From Forficula auricularia (taxonomy: Eukaryota; Arthropoda; Insecta; Dermaptera; Forficulidae), in the NCBI GenBank assembly GCA_024734495.1, contig JALMQS010000085.1:13678048-13742047 (forward strand): DNA of 64,000 nucleotides. Reading direction: 5' to 3'. Shown piece by piece: positions 32,762-44,199 of this stretch. The notes below the pieces were generated by a model. The model did no database searches. It was not told the origin of the DNA and saw only the letters and a program-made list of their open reading frames with translations. Each line of letters begins with the position of its first letter. The first letter of the stretch is position 1. The position numbers and the translations under genes are program-made.

Positions 32762-34010
32762 AAATATAATTTTTATAAAAAAAATAAAAGCGACTTTCAA
32801 AAAAATGAATGCAACAAATAAAATAATAATAACTTCAGAAATCAAATAAAATCCACTAAAAGGTATAAAATAATTATCTAATTTAGTTACAACTAAACGA
32901 CGAAATATTAACATGAAATTCACTTTTGAAGTCGGTGCTAAACAAACCATTTAAGCGAGCTTACCCGCCAAACGTACTAAGTAAGATCCGTCGAGTTTGA
33001 TTCATAAAATGTATATGTTTGGCACCGACTTCAAAAAGTGATTTCATGTTAATATTTCGTCGTTTAATTGTAACTAAATTAGATAATTATTTTATACCTT
33101 TTAGTGCATTTTATTTTATTTTTGAGTTCTTATTATTTTATTTGTTGTATTTAATTTTTTGAAGTCGGTTTTATTTTTTTTTTATAAAAATTATTTTTAT
33201 TTTTCTCTTTTTAGTGATGTTATTAATAGTGACTTAAGATAATACTTTGTATGCATCTCGTAAGAGACAGATTCGGGCGAAGGAATCAGAAAATGATAAA
33301 TTTTATTAAACCAATTATTTTACATTAATTAATGTATACATTGTATTTTTGCTTCGATTCCGGAGATTACTTCTCCACCATCGAGTGTCCTTATTCATCT
33401 TTAGTCCTTGTTTTTAATAAGAGGAAAAATCTAATTAGATAAAAAAACCTCTTTTCCGATAATTATTTCAATTCCATTATTCCCCAATCAAGTCGATTGG
33501 TTTCATCCATTCTCCTCATCAATCATATCCTATCTCATCAGAAAATGATAATAAAATTCAATTCATAAATATAGAAATTCTCTCGAAACGTTTGTGGGTT
33601 TTAAATGAATGTTTTAAGATTTTTTTTCATAAAAGATTTTATTTATTATAATTTCGATTATTTGCTCATAAGAATTGGATATTTACGTTATTTCGTCATT
33701 GATCATATGATCAGAACTTGACCAAATTAATATGGGACCACCCCTAAGGTACCCCCTTTCCAATATAAAAAAGAATCATCGAAATCGGTTCAAACAAAGA
33801 AGTTATACCTAAACAAATATAGCAAAAAAGGTCCAATACCAATAAAAAGAAAAAAGAAAAAAACGGGACCAATCGGAAACTAGAATGAACCCAATGCAAA
33901 AAAATCATCAAAATCGGTTCACAATTGGCGAAGATATCAGGTAACATAGACACAAAAAAAAATCAGTCGGACTGAGAACCTCCTCCGTTTTTGAAGTCGG
34001 TTAATAAATT
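32762..34010 (+). mobile_element. Family B element, copy 2, with nested family C
   Basis: Palindrome 32762-33205 as in copy 1, with extra 'aaataataataacttcag' in the arms, then the non-palindromic half ending 'tttgaagtcggttaa' at about 34007. A family C unit interrupts it at 33299-33536. Frames at 32726-32950 and 33744-33953 are artefacts of the repeat. Confidence 0.8.
33299..33536 (-). mobile_element. Single family C unit with 14-bp target duplication
   Basis: ATCAGAAAATGATA at 33285-33298 is repeated exactly at 33537-33550, and the copy at 44.7 kb shows the uninterrupted 'atcagaaaatgataataaaa'. Inside is one family C unit, reversed, from GGTTTAATAAAATT to 'ggagaatgg'-like start. A 14-bp duplication points to LINE-type reverse transcription, so family C may be a SINE, though this copy has no A-tail and no box A/B is clear. 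Confidence 0.85.
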
Positions 34011-34014
34011 AGGT

Positions 34015-34435
34015 CTGTTAAAATAAACGATTAAATAAGAGTTGACTTTTATTTCGACTTTTTTCCCATCACTAACTAATTCGTTAAAATAAAATAAGGC
34101 CACCAAACACGGTTCTATTTTAAATATAGAAAACAATAATGGGTTTTTCTAAAAGTTGACTTTTAGTTTAAATTTTTAGCAATCATTCCAAAATGTTCAA
34201 CAGAACGTTCATTTTTTTCACTTACAGTATATTATTAAAAATATTAACAGTATAACTATGTAACAATGCAGACTAGACGTCTAATTTCTACTAGAAATAG
34301 AATCAATTGTTGTAGGTACATTATACTAGTTCTGGACATAAACTTTCTATTAATTTAGAAAAAGTAGGAGAAAATTTTTCAAATACAAATAAATTAGGAC
34401 TACCTATATTATAAATGAAAACAGTATTACAATTT
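34015..34435. other. No gene recognised
   Basis: AT-rich spacer, no motif. Confidence 0.35.
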
Positions 34436-34737
34436 AAAATTTGAATTTTTATTTAAATCACACATAATTAATTATAATTATTTATTGAACAGGAACAAAT
34501 AATACAATATAACTAAGACGTTTCGATCGACTTATTCTGCGACCGTTTTCAAGTATGAGCACCTACTCCGATTATAGGTTAACCTATAAATAATCGGAGT
34601 GGGTGCTCATATACTTGAGAACGATCGCAGAATAAGTCGATCGAAATGTCGTAGTTATATTGTATTATTTGTTCCTGTTCAATAAATAATTATAATTAAT
34701 TATGTGTTATTTAAATAAAAATTCAATTTTTAAAAAT
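34436..34737. mobile_element. 300-bp palindrome with two hammerhead-like remnants
   Basis: Arms of about 145 bp: 'gaatttttatttaaatcaca', 'ttattgaacaggaacaaata', 'tacaatataactaagacgtt', 'cgatcgacttattctgcga', 'gagcacctactccgatta', then inverse. Centre TTATAGGTTAACCTATAA is itself palindromic. Both arms read CTTGA(A/G)AA, C, GATC or GGTC stem, GATCGAAA: same order as the hammerhead-like motifs but with a damaged core. Confidence 0.8.
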
Positions 34738-35148
34738 AAAAGCTTCAACATCTTCATTACTAATAAGTATTATAATTTTAAGATTTGTTTAATTTTGAAA
34801 AGTACAATTTTTATTTTATACTTTTGTGTATATTTTAAATTAGAAATAGGTACCTATATGGAGGCATCAAGATCTTTTAGGTGCTTAGGCACTCTAAAGA
34901 TCTTAATACGGTCCTGACCTTAATTATCATTTTCTGTCGATTAACTTAGACTGTCAGTTAAATCAGTATATATGTTAGAGTAAAAACCCGTTTTTACTAA
35001 GAAAGTTGTGGCAACTAGAATTTACTGATGTTGGTTGAGTTTGGACCAAAGGCCCAGAATTTTCATTTTAGACCTTCCAACTCATTTTTGGTGTTTTTTT
35101 TTTTTTTACTTATGGAAAGTGGTGTAGCTTTTATGTGAAACATGATGT

Positions 35149-35330
35149 TAATTAATAGAGTAAAGGGTGTGTAGTTTCACAGTGAATGAAATAAAACTCA
35201 AAGAGGTTTATACAAACTCAATATATTTCGGATTATTAGTCCATCATCAGGAGTTTACAAGTTAATACTGATAATAGTTTTATTTCATTCACTGTGACAC
35301 TACACACCCTTTACTCTATTAATTACATTT
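35149..35330. mobile_element. Inner Penelope-type palindrome
   Basis: Arms 'attaatagagtaaagggtgt', 'gtagtttcacagtgaatgaa' and their inverse are about 48 bp. A complete hammerhead-like motif is at the centre. A one-armed relative is at 45735-45860. Confidence 0.75.
35214..35256 (-). ncRNA. Hammerhead-like motif with intact stem I
   Basis: Minus: AAACTC, CTGATGA, T, GGA-CTAATAA-TCC, GAAATATAT, T, GAGTTT. AAACTC/GAGTTT is a perfect 6-bp stem I and ATATAT gives stem III. All core bases are present. The same motif with identical core is at 45803-45845. Confidence 0.7.
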
Positions 35331-35359
35331 TGGTGTATGTTTTCAAAATTGTTGTGTTT

Positions 35360-35474
<115 letters not shown>

Positions 35475-35690
35475 GAAAAGTGTCAAAAATTATATCCTCT
35501 TGCATCATTTGCTTCTAATTTTTGACATTTTCAAGCTAAAATTTTTTGAAAAATAAACACCCGAAGTCGAGAGCGGAAGGTCAAAAATGAAGATTTTAGA
35601 CCTTTGAACCAAACTCAACCAACATCAGTAAATTCTAGTTGCCACAAAGGTATTCAGTGAAACGGGTTTTAACTAGTAAGAACCCGTTCG

Positions 35691-36470
35691 TACTAAAAAA
35701 CGAGTTTTAGTGCAACATATATACATAACCTAGGTTTAAAAATGACCGCATCTGTTAGTTTGCCTCTCAAGGTTCAATTGAATACCATTCAAGTTTAAAT
35801 CGAGTTAGACCAACTGTATATAATTAATATTTTAACATTTAAATAGAAATAAAGTTTTATCTCTAATCAAAACATAGCCATATCACTTTGCGGTTTCCGG
35901 AAGTAATACAATAATTTATAACATTTCCCGTTAATGCTTTTATTCCGAATATCTCAGTTGATTTTTTTTTACGTTTTTTGGAGAAATTCAAATGAATAAT
36001 TGAACGAGCTGAGACCCTTAATGGAAGGAAAGCCTTTCGCTCCATTAAAATTTCGGCCCCCTCTACTCTATCTTCTAAATTCACAATTAGAGAAGAAGAA
36101 GGAAGGATTAAGCCACATTAATGTGTCAGTTGATCTTTCTAATTACTCTTTTTAAAACAATTTTCTTTTTTAATTACATCTTTATATTTTATTTGATACG
36201 CTATAGAGCGCTAGACGATAAATCGTGTATATAAAAGTTAACTTAACTGCCATTATTATAATTGAAAAATATTGCTTTGTTGTTGAATTTAAGATTTTCT
36301 GTTTAACTGTCTATTTCGCGTAAGTATGAGTATGTATTGTAAACATATGGGGGAAAGAATTTTTTTTTTTTTGAAATATCTCATATACGGCTAAACATAT
36401 TTTAATGGTCTGTTAATAAGTGAAAGTCATCTAGTTTACGTTTGCTGAAGCTTCGATGGCTAGGGCAGTG
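35691..36470. other. No gene recognised
   Basis: Unique-looking. A minus frame at 35863-36084 (73 codons) has no recognised motif. Confidence 0.35.
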
Positions 36471-36473
36471 GTC

Positions 36474-36640
36474 GGCAACCTGCGGCTCGCGAGTCGCATG
36501 TGGCTATTTCGATGTCAAGATGCGGCTCTCCAATTCCATGCGGAAATATTAATAATTATGTAAAGAATTGAGTATCTATTTGAGAAAGAAAGATTGAGTT
36601 TTTTCTCAAAATCAACTTGTGATTTGAATCAATTAATTTT
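36474..36640 (+). repeat. hAT-like end fragment
   Basis: Begins CAGTGGTCGGCAACCTGCGG and continues with GC-rich 'gcggctcgcgagtcgcatg', a pattern typical of hAT termini and sub-terminal repeats. No matching right end or duplication was found. Confidence 0.45.
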
Positions 36641-36704
36641 AAGAACATGAATTTAGATCATTTATCAAAGATATTAATAGATATGTTGATTTTGTCGAAA
36701 CTCA

Positions 36705-36830
36705 GTCAAATTTTTTATACATATTCTGTGGGCCCCAAAAGACTAGAAATGCAAAAACTAACCATTTCTAGCCTTTTTGGAGCCCACAGAATATGTATAA
36801 AAAATTTGATTGAGTTTCGTCAAAAAGGCT
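36705..36830. repeat. Inverted pair of family A modules
   Basis: 'ttttatacatattctgtggg' with 'actagaaatg' and then the inverse 'catttctag', 'cccacagaatatgtataaaa'; arms about 50 bp, 12-bp spacer, followed by a run of C (36847-36864). Confidence 0.85.
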
Positions 36831-37083
36831 AGAATTTTCATTTTTGACCCCCCCCCCCCCCCCCAATTTTTTTCGTCCGATATAATGTTTAAAACACATT
36901 TAAAAAAATATATATATATTCAGTGTTTTTCTAGTTTAATTTTTTCATTTTTTATACTTCTTCAAAATGTGGGAGATCTTTATGCCCCAACCTGTATTTT
37001 TTAGATTTCAGGTTATTATTAGTCCAAACTGAAAAATGTTGGTAAAATAAATATAAACAAAAAATTTCTACAATTATTAAATT

Positions 37084-37218
37084 ATAGGGTATAAAAGTGA
37101 TAGTATGACTTCACAATACAGGGGGACTGAATGAAAAAGTGACAGAATGTGACTAATTAGTCCCCCTTAAGGGGTCTGAAAATCTTGAAATTGGTGTGAC
37201 GTAATTTATGGACGGCCC
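37084..37218 (-). mobile_element. GGGGCCGTCC element, shortened copy
   Basis: Right end 'gtgacgtaatttatggacgg' plus 'cccc' is the inverse of the 13331 terminus; the interior has 'agtgacagaatgtgac'. The left terminus is missing. Confidence 0.65.
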
Positions 37219-37277
37219 CTAACATCAGATCAAGCAAAGGATCCTTTCATAAAAGCAAATTTCCAGTTCTTTTTTTA

Positions 37278-37846
37278 CTTTACCATACAGGGTATGGTCA
37301 AGTATTGTAATCGTGCATGAAAAAAAGTGTTTCTTTCCCTCCTTTTATTCAAAATATCTCAAAAACGGCTGAAACTATTTTGATAAGAAAAATTGAGCGA
37401 AACCATGGCATTTCGCTCTACAAAAAAGCTCTAATAAGTGCACATTAAAAAAATTATATTTTTCGAGATAATAATTGTTTTGTCAAAATGTCTGTTAGTC
37501 TGTCAGTCCGTGCGTTATCAAATTTTTGTGGACGAGCTAGCTCAAAAACTAGTTTGAATATCGAAACTAAATTTCACACGTAGTTTTGGTCCATTGAGAT
37601 TAAGAGCTGATTAGATTTTGGTGCATATCGACCCAAAATTAAGGGGGTGGAGGGTGTTAAAAATTAAAAATCTAGGCCAATTGAGCTAGCTCAACCAAAT
37701 TTTGTATACATAATCAGTGGACCCCCAGAAGTATAAAAATTCAAAAACCAACCCCCTTCCTACATGATTATAAATAATTTTAGGGGCCAGGATGTATGGT
37801 AAAGTCAAGTGGATGGCCACATCTGAACACGTCAGCTTATTTATTC
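37278..37846 (+). mobile_element. Family A element, copy 5, shortest full copy
   Basis: CTTTACCATACA at the left, 'aacggctgaaactattttga', 'acgagctagctcaaaaacta', 'ttagattttggtgcatatcg', one 'acccccagaagta' module, then TGTATGGTAAAGT and the outer block to 'cgtcagcttattt'. About 570 bp; useful as a reference for the family. Confidence 0.8.
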
Positions 37847-37849
37847 GAA

Positions 37850-38559
37850 ATTAACTTATAGGTAGGTAATTCATAAAATAATTAAACACTTAAGTTTGAC
37901 AGATTAATCCCAAAAATCTCTACAATTCTTGTGTTGTGTAATTGAGTAAACAAAATTCAATTTGAATCATCATATTTTTTAGGAAGATGATTTAATAAAG
38001 CAGTCAGCCACTTTCCTCCCTCATATATCAAATTTGCATAATCCTCCTCTTCATAGCCCCGGAAGTTGCTTCAATTTAGTAATGCAAATAAAAGAGAGAG
38101 AGAGAGAGCGAAAAAAAACACGAGAGGTTCTGTGTTTATGTTTGAACGGGAGGCCTTGTAGTAAAAATACCCGACGTGGTGTGACGTCACGTGATAAGGT
38201 ATCAGCAGCCGGAACTCGAATTGGCAATCAGGCAGGAAGAGCACACATGCCCTGTTGAAATATGGCGGTCAATAAAAAAGGTGCCCGCCATATACTCCCA
38301 AAAGACCAAATATCCGGGGAAGAGTTATTAGAGAATTACTTAGGGTGAGATATTTTAATAAAAAAATTCATTCAGAACAAAATACATACACACTCTTTGC
38401 GTTATATGAATGATATTTTTTTATTAAAATTTTTTCATGAAACCACATTTCTACTAGCAATTGACAAATTTATTAAAAATGATATTTTCCGCAATATTAC
38501 AGTAAAATCTCGATAAAACAGACTAAGATGGAGGATGTGTCCAGGACTTAAGCCTAAAG
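37850..38559. other. Unassigned, with CRE/E-box-like site
   Basis: Moderately GC-rich block at 38030-38320 that looks unlike the repeats. It has a GA run (38091-38108) and the palindromic site below. The 74-codon frame at 38034-38258 has no known domain. Could be regulatory or a non-coding exon. Confidence 0.35.
38182..38193. promoter_or_regulatory. CRE palindrome overlapping an E-box
   Basis: TGACGTCA (38182-38189) overlaps CACGTG (38188-38193). TGACGTCA is the CREB/ATF-type site and CACGTG the bHLH site. In AT-rich DNA the combination is notable, but one occurrence could be chance and no transcription start is identified. Confidence 0.35.
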
Positions 38560-38706
38560 TTGGTGGGGCAGAGCATCTCGTTTATTTAGAAATTCAATCA
38601 AGAAAAAAGTAACGCGGATATATTTAATTCTTTGAACAGCGTCAAGTACAAAATTTAAATTTTATTGCAACGAAATTTTCTCTGGAGAGTGACGGACTGG
38701 TAGAAA

Positions 38707-38957
38707 TTTTAATTTAAGGTAATGGAGGGCAGCCCAGGGGTAGAGAAGAAAAACATATCAAATAAGGTGTAATTTATTGGAATCCTTCCTCCTTTCCATT
38801 CAAACCGACGTTTCGGTGAAGAAGGAGGGAAAAATCCTCCGAAACGTCGGTTTGAAAGGAAAGAGGAAGCGATTCCAACAAATTACACCTTATTTGATAT
38901 GTGTTAATTTTTTCTTTCCTCACTACCCCCGGGGCTGCCTTCCATTATCTTCAATTT
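38707..38957. mobile_element. Inner palindrome with hammerhead-like stem
   Basis: 'ggtaatggagggcagccc', 'atatcaaataaggtgtaatt', 'ggaatcc' and inverse. The middle, plus strand, reads GTGAAGA, A, GGAGG-GAAAAAT-CCTCC, GAAACGTC: perfect stem II, first core base G instead of C. 'gacgtttcgg' on the left makes the mirror arm. Confidence 0.75.
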
Positions 38958-38970
38958 AAATTTTATGTTT

Positions 38971-39958
38971 GGGGCATTCCACGCCAAATTGGACGACTTG
39001 AAAAATTTTAATTTTTGATTTCCTTAATTTTTTGATATTTTTTAGTACCCATCAAAAAGACTCGTCCTGGTAAATTTTAAAAAATTTTGATCACCGGTTT
39101 GAAAGATATCGAATTTCGGTTTTTCGCTTATAACTTCTCCACAAATGGTCCAAATTCAAAATTTTTGGGTTTTAACATAGTTTTTAGAAAAAGATACAAA
39201 AAAAAGTTATAAAATGTTTTTATATGCGATTTTTGAATTTGAAAATTTTAATCTTGTTTTTGAAACTGTATGTACCTACTCTTCGATTTTTTTTGATAAT
39301 TTTTTATTTTAAACTTCTATTCATTCTACAAATTTTAAGACCGGGTTGATAGTGGGCCTATGATAATTACTATTTTTTTTTCGATTTTTGAAAATTTCGA
39401 AAAAAATTTATTCGCTATTAACCATTATTAAAACCACTTTTTGGTATTGAGTTCTCTTTTTTTTAGTTATTTTGAATTGATTTTTATCGTTAACAGGTGT
39501 TTAAAATAAATAATTAGTATTTTAGTTTGTTGAAAGAAAATCAAAATCAAAAATCGAAATGAAAAATAGTAATTATCATAGGACCACTATCAACCCGGTC
39601 TTAAAATTTGTAGAATGAATAGAAGTTTAAAATAAAACATTATCAATAAAATCGAAGAGTAGGTACATACAGTTTCAAAAACAAGATTAAAATTTTCAAA
39701 CTCAAAAATCGCATATAAAAACACTTTAAATAATTTTTTTGAATTTTTTTCTAAAAAGTATGTTACAAACAAATAATTTCAACAAAAAATATTTTGAATT
39801 TGGACCATTTTTGAAGAAGATATGAGCGAAAAACTGAAATTCGATATCTTTTAAACCGGTGATCAAAAAATCTTCAAAATTTGTAGTAAAAAATGTCAAA
39901 AAATGAAGAAAATAAAAAAGTAAAATTCTTCAAATCGTCCGATTTGGCGTGGCATGGC
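38971..39958. mobile_element. Family F foldback, copy 2 (long form)
   Basis: GGGGCATTCCACGCCAAATT at the left, inverse at the right. At about 990 bp it carries an extra inner part ('attaaccattattaaaacca', 'ttatcgttaacaggtgttta') absent from the 16.3-kb copy but present at 40985-41974. No coding; the frame 39590-39772 is an artefact. Confidence 0.85.
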
Positions 39959-40069
39959 CCAAACATAAAATTTAAATGTTGTACCTATCGCTGTTCAAAG
40001 AATTAAATATATATCCGCGCTACTTTTTTCCTAATTGAATTTCTATATAAGCAAAGTGCCCTGCCGCAC

Positions 40070-40984
40070 CCTATATAAAACAGGTAGCGTCTTATAACAC
40101 GTGTATCATGTTATCATAAATTAGAATGTCATATATTTGTGTTGTGACTTTTATTCTCTTTATCTAGTGCACTATTCTAATATTAAAATTCGTTATTAAT
40201 TCCTGAGGTTTAAGGAGAAATGATTTGAAAATTAATTAACACTATTATTTCTTCTTGAAGGTCCGCTTTGTCGGAATCCTTCACTAAATATGTTTATTGA
40301 TTAACAATTGCATCACGGTTTAACATTCATTTAATGAATTTATGACGGAAAATCAAACACATTCCTAATTATTATAAATTGCAACTCTTTGACGGCACGA
40401 TGAATGATTCTTTTATTCTACTTGATTAATAATTGTATTGAATTTTATTAATCAAATTTCACAGTTATTAGGTACTTTTGTTGTCTCATCTAATAATAGT
40501 TTTTTTTTTATTTAGATAATTGCTAATTTCAAACGCTAATAAAACAATTACGAATTGACGTAACATAAAACATTGGAATTGCCAGGTTTTCTTTTTTTGT
40601 TGTCCCACAGATGAATGAGAAAAGTTTCGAATTCATTAACGGTGGAGAATTTAATTAAATTTTCAATCTCTCTATTGATTGTCTCAAGGAAAGTTCATTC
40701 GCTTGATTCGAGAAGTGCAGCAAAAAATAAGAAAGAATTATATGTATATATGCCCTGTGCGATAGGATCTCGTGTGGTGTTAATTAGCCGAATAAATGAG
40801 CCGCTTTCAAAGTACTGGCGCCAGCGCTTAAAATTTTTTTAAGCCCGGGGAAATTCGCCAGACACTTCGTCAGAAATTTAACGCTTGGTGGATCTGTTCA
40901 AATGCGATCAACCCTATTAAAGAAGAATTTTACTATGATGTGGTTTTATTAATAGCTAAATCATCGCAATCCACTTATATGTAT
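40070..40984. other. No gene recognised
   Basis: A 75-codon frame at 40615-40842 with mixed codons has no known motif. Patch 40820-40915 is slightly GC-richer. Confidence 0.35.
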
Positions 40985-41974
40985 ATGAGGCATTTGACGC
41001 CAAATCGTACGATTTGAAAAATTTTAATTTTTGATTTCCTTCATTATTTGACATTTTCTAGTATCCATCAAAAAACTTTTCCTGGTAAATTTTGAAAAAA
41101 TTTTCATCACCGGTTTAAAAGATATCGAATTTCGGTTTTTCGCTCAAAACTTCTTCAAAAATGGTACAAATTCAATTTTTTTTGAAAAAAATACATAAAA
41201 ATTATTTAAAGTCTTTTTATATGCGATTTTTGAGTTTGAAAATTTTAATTTTGTTCTTGAAACCGTACCTATACTGACCAATTTTTTTGATAATGTTTAA
41301 CTTCAAACTTCTATTCATTCTACAAATTTTAAGACCATAGTGGGCAATGATAATTACTATTTGTTTTCGATTTTTGAAAATTTCGAAAAAATTTATTCAC
41401 TATTAACCATAATTAAAACCACTTATTCGTATTGAGTTTTCTTTTTCTAATTATTTTCAATTGATTTTTATCGTTAACAGGTGTTTAAAATAAATAATTA
41501 GTATTTTAGTTTGTTGAAAGAAAATCAAAATCAAAAATCGAAAAAAAATAGTAATTATCATGGGACCAACTGATCAACCCGGTCTTAAAATTTGTAGAAT
41601 GAATAGAAGTTTAAAATAAAAAATTATCAAAAAAATCAAAGAGTAAGTACAGACAGTTTCAAAAACAAGATTAAAATTTTCAAACTCAAAAATCGCATAG
41701 TATAAAACACCTTAAATAATTTTTTTGTATTTTTTCTAAAGAGTACGTATGTAAAAAAACGAAAATTAAAAAAAAAACCATTTTTGAATTTGGACCATTT
41801 TTGAACAAGTTATGAGGGAAATACAGAAATTCGATATCTTTTAAACCGGTAATCAAAAAAATTTCAAAATTTACCAGGAAGAATTTTTTGATGGGTACTA
41901 AAAAATGTCAAAAAATGATGGAAATCAAAAATTAAAATTTTTCATACCGTCCGATTTGGCGTGGAATGCCCCAT
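40985..41974. mobile_element. Family F foldback, copy 3 (long form)
   Basis: Same order and length as 38971-39958, including 'atcgttaacaggtgtttaaa'. Left end is mutated (GAGGCATTTGACGCC), right end intact (GGCGTGGAATGCCCC). The two long copies lie 1 kb apart in the same orientation of the asymmetric core. Confidence 0.85.
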
Positions 41975-42278
41975 ATATATACACTAGTAGTTTTAGGAAA
42001 ATAAATAGAATATTAAATTTGATCATGATTAATTAAGCTATTTTCAAAATATTTAAATAAAAACTAAATTCTTAGTAAATACAGTACTTACTGATATGTA
42101 GCAAAAACTAATCAGTGCTTTATTTCGTGAAAATAATGATAAGCTCTTGATTTCATTCAACAGGTTAGTTTAAGCGTGTAGAAAAAAAGCCATGTCAGAA
42201 ATTTTAAATTATCCATCAATCAATACTTTTTCTATACACACGTACTAAATGAAAAAACCCCTCTTTTTATTACTCTAA

Positions 42279-43361
42279 GGGCCAGTTTCATAAAAAAAAT
42301 CCTCAGCTTACTCAACTCCAGATTCAGAGTGAGCCTGGAGTTCCAAACAATATGAATTTCATAAAACAAAATAGTATGGAGTTAGCTCAGCCCGAGTCAA
42401 GGGTAGGAAAATAGGTTGGCAATGGCGAAATTCCCAAGATTTTAGTTATTATTAAAAAAAAAATTATGTTTAAATTTTTGTTTGTTTTGACATTCGTCTT
42501 GTATCCTTTTATTATTTAAAAACAATCAAATTTTTTTTTCTATTTAATCATATAAAAATAAAGTGGTAAAAAAGTAAGTATATAGATACAAAAAACTGAG
42601 ACAAATCATGTAATTTTAAAAATTTGAAATGTATTGAATAAGTGAATATTAACATTTTAGATAGAATATGGACCAATCTTCAATTAAAAATAAAAAGAAC
42701 TCCCAATTTCACAATAGAAGAGGAGAAACGTCTTGTTTTTCTCGTTAATAAATATAAAGATGTGTTAGAATCTAAGCGTTCAGATTCCGATGCTAATTTA
42801 AAGAATAAAAAAATATGGGATGATTTGGCATCAGAATTTAATGCTGACTCCAATCGTTTCCGATCTAATTTTATTCAATGAAATAAATATAAAAATTTAA
42901 CTATTTTATTAGAAATATCTGTTTTCTGCGATTTTAGTTAGAAATTTTTTTAAATTTAATTTATTAGATATTAATATACCTATATAATGAATTCTTTTGT
43001 TTTATTCTAATTCCGTGTTAATATAAATTAAAAATTCTATATACATTTATATAGGTATATTTGGCTATATTTAATATTATATAAAATAATAATAATATAA
43101 TATATTATAAAGTAATAATATAACGATTTGTTTTGAATTCTATTGATTTGAAACTTCTAACCTATAAAATGTTTTTCTAATGTAAATAAACACAGGGTTA
43201 TCCCTGTGATAAAGGTTAACCCATCAAGTTCGGAGAGTTAAAGATAGAGGGGTTAAGTCTATGATCACCCTATGTTTTTTGCAGAAACATATTTCGAGAG
43301 CTGAACTCTTGTGGCCTCTCTCCCTAGCGATAGGGTCATCTTAGTTTTATGAAACTGGCCC
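42279..43361 (+). mobile_element. PIF/Harbinger element, decayed
   Basis: GGGCCAGTTTCATAAAA at the left and TTTTATGAAACTGGCCC at the right are inverted repeats, flanked by TAA at 42276-42278 and 43362-43364. TWA duplication and GGGCCAGTTTCAT ends fit PIF/Harbinger. It contains a Myb/SANT-like fragment, the usual second protein of these elements; the DDE transposase is absent. Confidence 0.85.
42642..42915 (+). pseudogene. Harbinger Myb/SANT-like DNA-binding protein fragment
   Basis: The frame reads TPNFTIEEEKRLVFLVNKYK, then DVLESKRSDS and KKIWDDLASEFN, matching the Myb/SANT-like accessory protein of Harbinger transposons, which binds DNA and partners the transposase. The open part starts with GTG and is 79 codons. 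It stops at TGA after FRSNFIQ, and the next codons read NKYKNL; a Trp is normal at the stop position in this family (W-x-N-x-K), so the TGA looks like a nonsense change of TGG. An ATG at 42668 in another frame would give a plausible N terminus, implying a small frameshift near 42690. Non-functional. Confidence 0.75.
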
Positions 43362-43369
43362 TAAAAGAT

Positions 43370-44195
43370 TATCAGTACTATTTTTGGTGAAATTATTTTA
43401 TGAATTTCTATTATTCGACTTCGCTGAGTATTATAATTTTTGACTTTGGTTGGGATCATGGAGGAATTGGTGGCTGGGGCCACTTTTTACCTCTTTTGCC
43501 CTTTGGAACCAAAAACAATATCTTTCGTTATAAGCTAGCCTATGGAAAAGTTTAAAAAGCGAAATAGCGAGGGAAGAGGTCCCATAGTTTTTTTAATCTG
43601 AAATCGAAACATTTTATTTTATATCAACCAAAGGTCATACTGAGCCCAGTAGTTTTTAAATCCACCGGCTTAAAAGTTAGCGTAAAAACTCGAATTTGAA
43701 TTTTTTATCCCATCATTCTGCTTTTACCTCTTTATTTATTTGAATATTATACATATAAGTGAAAGTACAAATCAAGTCATTATAATGATGATTATCTTTC
43801 TAATTTAAAATAAAACATGTACTAAAGCCGCGAACTATTTTTTCCTCCGCACTTTGAGCTTCTGTTGAACTAGACACTCCCGGAAGACGACAGCTTGGAT
43901 TATCTTTATTGATTTAACATAATCTGCTATAGTTATATAATTCACAGTAGATAATCTTCTTCAATACAGGTTGCTGGATTATTGTTCCTTTATTTATTAT
44001 TTTAAAACATTTTTGGTAACAATTAGAAGGTCCCAAGTTTCCTAAGGCCGTAATTGTTAACAAAAATATTATAAAATAATCTGCTATTTATGAGAAAACC
44101 AAAGAGCGGAATCGATATTTTTAATATTAGCGCGAAAGGCAGCAAAAATTTAATTTAAATTATCAAAATTACATTTATACAACTAAAAATATTTT
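43370..44195. other. No gene recognised
   Basis: Unique-looking; GC-richer around 43435-43520 without a convincing frame. Confidence 0.35.
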
Positions 44196-44199
44196 TTAT

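Larger units (their letters stand above)
38560..40065. mobile_element. Triple nest of foldbacks
   Basis: Outer arms: 'ggggcag', 'aagtaacgcggatatattta', 'attctttgaacagcg', 'aaatttaaattttat' (38570-38668) and the inverse (39963-40060). Inside lie palindrome 38707-38957 and family F copy 38971-39958. Confidence 0.8.
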
